Positions 57,401 to 64,000 of a stretch of DNA of 64,000 bases are shown here, one piece after another. The stretch's first letter is position 1, and every line of letters begins with the position of its first letter. The stretch is from Vombatus ursinus (taxonomy: Eukaryota > Chordata > Mammalia > Diprotodontia > Vombatidae). The stretch lies in contig NW_020954548.1 of NCBI RefSeq assembly GCF_900497805.2, forward strand, positions 10,305,866-10,369,865, read 5' to 3'. Under the pieces are notes generated by a model. The model did no database searches. It was not told the DNA's origin and saw only the letters and a program-made list of their open reading frames with translations. Position numbers and translations under genes: made by a program.

Positions 57401-60400
57401 TCTGGAAGAGTGACAAACTTGCTTTAAATATATTTATTCCATTTGTCCCAAAAGAACAATAAATAGTAAGTGGTAAATACAATGCCTTAAATAGGAATGT
57501 CACATCCATTGTGACTAAGACTATTCCCTGAAGAAAGTATGGCATACTATAGGACTAGTGTTTCTAGGGCCCTGCCACTTTGTTATACAACCCCGAATAT
57601 TATATGTGTATAATTGCCACGTAGAAGACTTGATGTTTGAGTTAGATTAGAACCTGGGCTGTCCTACTGAATTGCTCAAGATCCTTAGGAAATTTTTTTA
57701 CTGTCTAGTTCTGTTTCCTCTAAAACAAAAAGGTGGCAGTACAAAAATGAACTCTAAGGTTCCATCCCATTCTTAATTTTATGATCTTTCATATGAGTTT
57801 TTTTAACAATCTGTATCTTAATAATTTAAAAATTGTTGTGAATTTTACATATGTTTATATTTCCTTATACAAAGAACAGAAAAGGATTGCATATGATAGC
57901 ATAAATTAACTTAGGTATTTCCAGTGCTGCTGTTCTTATGAACCTCCTTTTGTATTCTCTTCTCTTTGATATTTATATCCTTATCTTCCCACTCACAAGC
58001 CCAAAATAAAAGCTCTCCTTTTATAAGTACACAATTTGACACATTGGCCAAGTCTGAAAGTGTATTGTCCTAATAACTTTGAGCATCAGTTGATCAATAT
58101 ATTTCTAGTGTCTTCTGAAATAGATAAGGTCCTGAGACCTACATGCAATTGCTATTTTTAGACTGTTAATTATCCCTCTGACAATCTTTAGAGTAGTTAT
58201 GAAAGATCCCCCGTTTAAAGAAATCCTATAACCAGGTGACCTTTCTGTGTGCATCTCTTTGAGATGCTCAAATATACCAAGTACTTCTTAACCAGGTTTT
58301 CAGGAATCAAAAAAATAAAGCAAAAGAAAACCCTAAACCTATGGACCCAGGTTATAGCCTGTTTCTCAGAAGTTTCCACAGTATGCTGGAACAGAAGGCT
58401 TCCTTTCCTGCCAAATGAAGTACAATATCTTCCTCACATGAAGGTCACTTCCCTGACATTCTCTATAATTTAGAACCTGGAAGTTAGCAGTAAATGAGAA
58501 ACCTCAGAACAGGCAGAAGAGAGGTCACAAAGTTTGTGCAAGGGACACTTATGCCGTCTATGCACAGATTGCTCAAGTCCTTACTAAAAGCTTATTTATC
58601 ATTTTGGCTCTACTGGACTTGGCTTTTGGTTTCCTAGCTTACTGTGGTTTAAAGGTGATGGATTAGAAAGGGCCAATACAGGCCTGTGAAAAGAAAACTC
58701 ACAAGGAAGGCGGACAGAAAGTAGAAAAAGTGCATTTGTAAGGGGCAGCTGACCTGTACTCATTACCTCTGCTTCCTCACTAGCATGCATCCTTTAGCCT
58801 CTTGGAATCTAGTTTCTAGAAGCCTACCACTGTATTAATCCAGCTTTTTACAGTCTCTTACTAGCATTAAATCCAATGTTTTTTTTTTTTCCCTTTCATC
58901 TTCCTTGACCTTGATGGTAAGACATTTAGGACCAACCTTTCATCCTTTCTCTTCCCATTACATTCTTAAACTCATTCCTTCTATCTGCTTGGCTAGTGTC
59001 TCACTTCTAAACCCACACATGTGGGTTTCAAGCTTCTGTCTCTTGACTTTTTCTTCTCTCTGTTATCTCCTTCGATGATCTCATGTGTTCCATAACTGTA
59101 GTTGTCACCTCTGCAGATGACTCCGAATTATAGCTATCTAGCCTCAGTTCATTGTTTTGACTACATGCTCAAAAATATATATATCTTGAATTTCCAGGAA
59201 TGTGTCCAAAATGGGAATGAACTCTTCTCCCCAATTTCTGTTTCTGTTGATGTTAACACCCTTTCCCCATTTGCTCAGATTTATAATCTTAGGTTAACAT
59301 CTCTGTATGAAATATATTGTCTCAGTTCTTCTCCTTCATTTTGTACATTAGTTGCTGAATCTTATCAGTTCTATCTCTGCAGTATTTTTGATATCCATTC
59401 TCAAAATGGTCACCTTACTCAGGCCTTCATCTCTAGTCCTCTGTATGGCCTTTTAACCAAATCTTCTTGCCTATGGCCTATTCCCCTTTTGAATTCCTCC
59501 TCAACATTGTTGTTTCCAAGTGTTTTTTTTTTCTAATTTATCATCATAATCATATTCTTTATCTGATCAACTTCTATTCAAAATAGACTCTTGATTTTGG
59601 CATTCTGGAGTCCCTGAAATATGGCTCCAAGTAAGAACTATCCAGCATACTCACTACTGTCATTAATTCTAGCTAAATGGAACTTCCTCGCTCCTTTTTC
59701 ATTCTGCCTTTCATGCCTTTCCCCTCCAGCTTGTTTTTAGGTTAGTCTTGACTTTTTTTCCTCTTATTTCAAGGCCCAACTTTGCTACTACTTTCCATGA
59801 ATCCTTCCTTTGCATTCTCTCTGCTGTAACTCAACTAACACCCACGACTGAAAATAACCCTTCATCTTCAAACTCAGTTCTGCCTTGTCTACTCCTCTTT
59901 ATTTACCTAGGTATAAGGGAGGAGGTATTCATATACATACATGTCTCTTCCTCCTTCCCTTTCTCCCCCTAATAATCTCCCCTCTCCCAGAAACATAAGT
60001 TTCTTAAGAGAACAAGTTATCATCTCTATATTCCTAGCACAAAGTCCAAAGTCTTATTCATAGTTGGTGCTTAATAGGTCTTGGAGTGACCTTTTTCACC
60101 ACCAGCTCCTAGAATTATTTAAAATTAAAAATATATTATTTGTAGCACTACAGTTGTGAATAAAGCCTTATAGGTTTGATTCAATTTCTAGACCACATTC
60201 ATTTTTCCCTGTGAATTTGATCTTACACCTTTAATTTTGAAAAATGCAGTGGCAAAAGCTATTAATCATTAATCTAGTTTCTAGGTCCTTGGGTTCAGCC
60301 TTTTGACTAAGTCCAAGTTTTACAGAACAAATCCTTTTATTAAGGGGATTTGTTCTGTGAAGTTTGGATTCAGTCAAAGGGCCACACTTGAGGACCTAGA

Positions 60401-63400
60401 GGACCCCATGTGGCCTTGAGGCAATCTAACTCATTTTCACCTAACATGAATTTGGACTTTTATTTTGAGACTAAGCTGTTGAAAGTCTTACTATTAGATG
60501 TTTCCAGATAGTTTCTAATCTGAGAAGGATTTATTTGGAGTTTTTAAATGTTAAGCTCAATCCAACTACTAATAAGTTTGTTTGGAAAAGGGGTCTCTGC
60601 TTGGCCCAGCATAGCCAGACTGTTTTTCTCAGCCTAATTATTGTAATTGACCCTGAAGTCAAAGGTATCTAAGCTAGTTAAATTATTCTTCTCCCAGCTG
60701 GAAAAATCACCAGCTTTCTTCAATAGCCTTTAAGGTGATTAATGGATTCAAAGGTACCCAAAGTGATTTTTTTTTTTAAAGCTCATCTACTCTTGGTCTT
60801 TGAATGACTAAATAAATGTCTTAAACAGAGCAAGGTTCTTTGCTTGAATGTCTCTTTGCTTCTAGTATAAATTCCTTGTGGGGAAAATTAAAAAAAAACT
60901 AGCAATAAAAAAAAGTCAATTTTTAAAATGACTATAAGATAATAGGACAAAATACACTTTTTTTATGGCAACATGATGAGTGATTGGACTGAGTCGATGT
61001 CCTACATTTTGCATATTTTTGCATCTTGTACAGCCTACTTAAAGTATATTTAAAAAAAAGAAGAGATTATACGTCTCATAGAAATTGATTTATAATGGGT
61101 TTTGGCTTCTGTTTATATTTTGTCTCTGACAACTAGCTCAATGGTTACTTGGATTTTTATACCTCAGTTCCTCTGAGTAGAGATACTTTTACCTGATTTG
61201 CTGTATAGGAATGTTGTACTATTGACCAAATTGTTTGGCTATGAGCTTTTCAAAAGCCAGAGTCAAACTATTTCAGAGGATGGTGTGTAGGCACTTGGCC
61301 TGTGGGATAACTATACATCTTACCTCCCTGGAAGTAGAGAATCAAGAGCTGGGACCTGATCTTCTTAATGGCTTACATAGACAAATTCCCCATTCTACTG
61401 TGATATGAAGACATGATATGTAATAGAGCCTTTAAGGTCTCTGGGTCGAAAGACGTGGGTTCAAGTGTGGCTTCTGCAACATGATGGCTCTGTGACCCCA
61501 AACAATTCACTTGGTCTTAGCAAGTTGCTGGAGACTGAAAGTTTAAGCTTCGGAATGCTTCCTGGTAGAAAGGGTTCCTTACAGGGAGTTCCCTATGTCA
61601 ATAGAACTGCAGGTCTCAACTAGAAAATAATTCATAAACCTTAAAAGTATCATAGAAATGTTTGACAGTGGTTTCTTTGGTTAGTTTTGTTTTCTAACCT
61701 AACCTGGCTGAGGAGTCCTCATAGCCTGCATTATGAGAATACTTTCACCAGTGAAGAACACAGTTCCTCTATACTTTAAATGGATTGGAATTTTGGTGGC
61801 CAATCTCCTGGGGATGAGCCTTTTAGACTCTCATCAGGGCTGGACTTGAATGAAGCTTGTTGAGCTTTTGTTGTTGAGCTGTTTCAGTCTTGTCTGACTC
61901 TTTGTGACCCCATTTAGGGTTTTCTTGGCAAAGATACTGGAGTGGTTTGCCATTTCCTTCTCCAGATCATTTTACAGATGAGGAAACAGGCAAACAGGGT
62001 TAAGTGACTTGCCCAAGGACATACAGATAGTATCTGAGGTCAGATTTGAACTCAGGAAGATGAAAGTCTTCTTGACTTCAGGCCCAGCACCCTATCCATT
62101 GTGCCACTGATTGAACTTAGGAAATAGTGTCAACTCCATGCCGATGAAGCATCCAACACTTGATTTTCTAAATAACAGAGGCTGTTAAACATTTCTTCTC
62201 TTAATCTCAAAAAAAAATACTTCCTTTGCAATGTAATACCTGTTTTTAGTATGTTGTCAGGTCAGTACTCTTTTTAGCTCTCTTCCCCTTATGTTAAAAT
62301 TTTTATCTCACTGACATGAAAGGTAGAAGGACCTTCTTAGCTTCCTAACTTGGATTCTTCCTAGACAAGGGAGAATGAGAATCCATCTTCTAGAACTATG
62401 GTCTTATATAGAGACTGGTGTATGATCTAGTACATAGGCATAAGGGAAGTAGGAGCATCTTCTAGACTACAGAATGGTGCTTCTTAACCTTGTTTGTGTC
62501 ATGGGTAAGCAAAGGGGAAAATAATTTATGAAGCACCTGATTTGTTCGAAGCACTGTACAAATATTATCTCATTTATTTCTCAAAATGGCTGGGTTTGGG
62601 GGAGGTGCTATTATCCCCATTTTATAGTTGAGGAAACTGAAGCAGACAGTTAAATGACTTACTCAGTGTCATACAGCCAGTAAGTGTCTGAGGCTGGATT
62701 TGAACTGGGGTATTCCAGATTTCAGGCCCAGTGCTATCCTTTGTTTCACCTAGCTGCCTCCCTTTAACAGTTTTAAGCTTATAGATACATTCTTTATAGA
62801 CATTCTCAGAATGTTTTTAGATGCATAAAATACAAAGGGCAATGAAAGAAGCTGATTATATCAAAACATAGTTATCATTTTTATTTACAAATTCTTTCCC
62901 TTCTGTCTCTTTCTTACCTGTTGAGGAGGCAAGAAATAGAATACCCATTATACATATGAAGTCATGCAAAACATATCAAAATATATATTTTTAAAAGTTC
63001 ATGGACCCTAGGTTAAGAATCTTGGCCTAAGAGCTAGTGGATTCTTTTGTAGTCCTGTATGTAGGTCTATCACCCACAGGGAGAGATCTCACTTTGTTAT
63101 CTTTAAGAATCTAACTCTGAAATTTGTCTGATCAGTCTCCTATCATGTCTCTCCCACCATGACCTCCAGTCTGTCTTTTTCTAGCCTCCCTTCTCATACA
63201 TGGAGAAGAAGCATCTTTAACTTGAAGTCAAATGACTCTCCTCTTCTTCTAGGTTGTTGCCAATGCCAAAGGTGTGGTATTTGGTGCAAAGGATGCTGTG
63301 ACAACAACTGTGACCAGTGCCAAGGATTCTGTGACTCACACTATTAATGGAGTTGTGGGCAGAACAAAAGGAGCAGTTAACGACAGTGTGGAAATGACCA

Positions 63401-63538
63401 AGTCTGTAGTGAATGGAAGTATCAACACTGTTTTGGGAAGTCGCATGGTACAGATGGTGAATAATGGAGTTGAAAATGCACTTAGCAAGTCAGAATTCCT
63501 TGTGGATCAGTATCTTCCGCTCACCGAAGAGGAACTAG
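54402..63538 (+). CDS. PLIN2: PLIN2, perilipin 2 (ADRP), 5' part of gene
   Basis: PLIN2 coats cytosolic lipid droplets, shields triacylglycerol and cholesteryl ester from lipases, and is stabilised by lipid loading (established for the family). Coding is the join 54402-54431, 54851-55046, 56598-56680, 63253-63538, giving residues 1-198 plus one base of codon 199. The N-terminal PAT domain is in exons 2-4, and residues 104-170 carry 11-residue amphipathic repeats that bind droplet surfaces. Identity to human PLIN2 is obvious along the whole length, including [49 protein letters not shown] and [10 protein letters not shown]. The human protein has 437 residues, so the C-terminal four-helix bundle lies past 64000. 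No stop or frameshift interrupts the exons. Confidence 0.97.
54445..54740 (-). repeat. L1 3' UTR, antisense, fills most of PLIN2 intron 2
   Basis: 'tatagtcaagcaaaacaaat', 'cattctgcactctgagttca' and 'tcctctagaattgtgattgg' are the complement of the marsupial L1 3' UTR. Intron 2 is 419 bp (54432-54850), and roughly 300 bp of it is this L1. Confidence 0.75.
54851..55046 (+). CDS. PLIN2: PLIN2 exon 3, residues 11-75, PAT domain
   Basis: It runs from TTGCACAG| at 54850 to the donor CAAA|GTAAGT. It encodes the core of the PAT domain with [33 protein letters not shown] and [13 protein letters not shown]. The exon is 196 nt and leaves one base, so the intron is phase 1. Substitutions against human are conservative (for example V20-type A/V and I/L changes). 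Confidence 0.97.
55047..56597 (+). other. PLIN2: PLIN2 intron 3
   Basis: A GT..AG intron of 1551 bp. It holds a MIR-like piece (about 55235-55430), a sense L2 (55555-56140) and TG/CA-rich microsatellite sequence at about 55845-55985 that splits the L2. Confidence 0.85.
55555..56140 (+). repeat. L2 LINE 3' region in PLIN2 intron 3
   Basis: 'cccccatgcttggagtgttc', 'cctttgagattcagcccaac', 'ttctccattagaatagaagc' and 'aagtgcctggtacatagcac' follow the L2 order. A TG/CA-rich tract interrupts it at about 55845-55985. Confidence 0.75.
56598..56680 (+). CDS. PLIN2: PLIN2 exon 4, residues 76-103
   Basis: The acceptor CTTCTAG| precedes 56598 and the donor AAG|GTAAGC follows 56680. It encodes [20 protein letters not shown] and ILNQPTDK. 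Human has [12 protein letters not shown], so a lysine is replaced by leucine at residue 85 in an otherwise near-identical block. The exon is 83 nt and ends in phase 0. Confidence 0.96.
57640..57785 (+). repeat. CORE/MIR-type SINE in PLIN2 intron 4
   Basis: 'attagaacctgggctgtcct', 'gttctgtttcctctaaaaca' and 'aactctaaggttccatccca' follow the family order. Confidence 0.55.
58880..60085 (+). repeat. L2 LINE, reverse transcriptase region to 3' end, in PLIN2 intron 4
   Basis: 'gcagatgactccgaattata' preserves the YADD-region codons, and L2 blocks run on to 'atagttggtgcttaataggt'. The 144-codon frame at 59102-59536 lies in this fossil and is not a gene. Confidence 0.7.
60281..60423. mobile_element. 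hAT-like MITE, partial copy in PLIN2 intron 4
   Basis: It matches the palindromic element at 12219-12417: 'ttacagaacaaatcctttta', 'aaggggatttgttctgtgaa', 'caaagggccacacttgagga', 'ccatgtggccttgagg'. Both outer termini are lost. Confidence 0.8.
61867..62110 (-). repeat. SINE with CORE head and RTE/BovB-like tail, antisense, in PLIN2 intron 4
   Basis: 'gttgttgagctgtttcagtc', 'gtctgactctttgtgacccc', 'ggtttgccatttccttctcc' and 'gacttgcccaaggacataca' give the complement of the tail, joint and core. The full BovB-like joint is kept here. Confidence 0.85.
62520..62762 (+). repeat. MIR SINE in PLIN2 intron 4
   Basis: 'gcactgtacaaatattatct', 'attatccccattttatagtt', 'gaggaaactgaagcagacag' and 'cacctagctgcctccc' follow the MIR consensus. 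Confidence 0.85.
63253..63538 (+). CDS. PLIN2: PLIN2 exon 5, residues 104-198, 11-mer repeat region
   Basis: It runs from TTCTTCTAG| to the donor CTAG|GTAAGA. It encodes five to six 11-residue units ([55 protein letters not shown]), the amphipathic-helix repeat used by perilipins to bind lipid droplets (established for the family). They are followed by [10 protein letters not shown] and [16 protein letters not shown]. The 33-base repeat is visible in the DNA (AAGGATGCTGTGACA, AAGGATTCTGTGACT). Length is 286 nt, phase 1. Confidence 0.97.
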
Positions 63539-64000
63539 GTAAGATCAACTCTTATTGGTACCACCTTAGAGAAGCTTCTTTTAAAAGTTTTGGGTGATTT
63601 TAAAACTCCAAATTGTACAAATAAATATAGAGTTGAATTTTGGGGGGCGGGGAGTAGTAGGGGTGGAATAGGAGTGGATTATGATTCCTATGAATTACAT
63701 AGTGGTCTAACTCAACTAATTATTAACATAGTGCTGCAACTAGCCTGGAGTTAGGAAGACTTAACCTGAGTTCACACTTGATCTCAGACACTTTCCAGCT
63801 ATGTGACCTTGGGCAACTCTCTTAATGTGACTTGGGCACATTGTGTGACCTTGAGCAAGTTACTCTGTTTTGCTTCAGTTACCCCAACTATAAATGAGGA
63901 TAATAACACCTATCTTGAATGGGTTGTTGTGAGGATCAAATGAAATATTTATAAAAAGCTTAGCACACACAACACACAGTGCCTGGCACGTAGTAGACAC
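63539..64000 (+). other. PLIN2: PLIN2 intron 5 (start only) with MIR-type SINE
   Basis: The intron opens GTAAGA. Its in-frame continuation stops at 63595-63597, and AATAAA follows at 63620-63625. From about 63725 a CORE/MIR-type SINE runs to the window end ('gacactttccagctatgtga', 'tgagcaagttactctgtttt', 'cagtgcctggcacgtagtag'). Confidence 0.75.

Larger units (their letters stand above)
56681..63252 (+). other. PLIN2: PLIN2 intron 4 (large)
   Basis: A GT..AG intron of 6572 bp with a CT-rich acceptor tract CTCTCCTCTTCTTCTAG. It contains a CORE SINE (about 57640-57785), a long sense L2, a hAT-like MITE, an RTE-tailed SINE, a MIR and an antisense L1 scrap (about 62870-63010). The stretches 56700-57640, 57790-58880 and 60430-61860 show nothing I can name. 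Confidence 0.85.

Noticed and set aside
59102-59536. 144-codon + strand open frame in PLIN2 intron 4
   Set aside because: Lies inside an L2 copy with a YADD-region remnant; not an alternative PLIN2 exon.
17500-61000. Apparent bias of L2 copies to the + strand
   Set aside because: The bias disappears once the antisense copies at 7466, 14918, 18147, 21621, 44117, 48216 and 51996 are counted.

Overview
The window is vertebrate nuclear DNA, almost certainly from a marsupial. The host call rests on the repeats: many copies of the roughly 150 bp tRNA/CORE-type SINE that opens GGGGCAGCTAGGTGGCRCAG (WSINE/Mon1-like), SINEs that join that head to an RTE/BovB-like 3' end, very many L2 fragments in both orientations, and a marsupial-style L1 3' end. 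The species cannot be told from the sequence.

There is one confident protein-coding gene, PLIN2 (perilipin 2, ADRP), on the + strand in the last 12.5 kb. A CpG-rich promoter lies near 51.36-51.85 kb. Exon 1 is non-coding (about 51550-51656). Coding exons are 54402-54431, 54851-55046, 56598-56680 and 63253-63538, all with GT..AG borders and compatible phases. They encode residues 1-198 of a protein that is 437 residues in human; the remaining exons lie beyond the window. About 1.65 kb upstream of the probable start site is a DR1 PPAR element preceded by an Ets/AP-1 composite, the arrangement I recall being described for the mammalian PLIN2 enhancer.

The first 51 kb holds no gene I can support. 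It is intergenic DNA built from decayed L2 and L1 LINEs, SINEs, two DNA-transposon MITEs, one solo LTR and microsatellites. In eutherians the neighbour upstream of PLIN2 is the divergent DENND4C, so this is probably the PLIN2-DENND4C gap (inference).

The most unusual items are a roughly 440 bp degenerate array with a 10 bp unit ACTGGTTTRA (29675-30118), a 91-nt near-perfect hairpin (9116-9206), diverged direct copies of an unnamed sequence between 3.7 and 9.8 kb, a SINE pair inside one target-site duplication (35308-35663), and a possible intronic poly(A) site just after PLIN2 exon 5. I found no new multi-gene system, CRISPR array, tRNA or rRNA gene. Repeat names come from recognising consensus features by eye, so boundaries are approximate unless a target-site duplication is stated.
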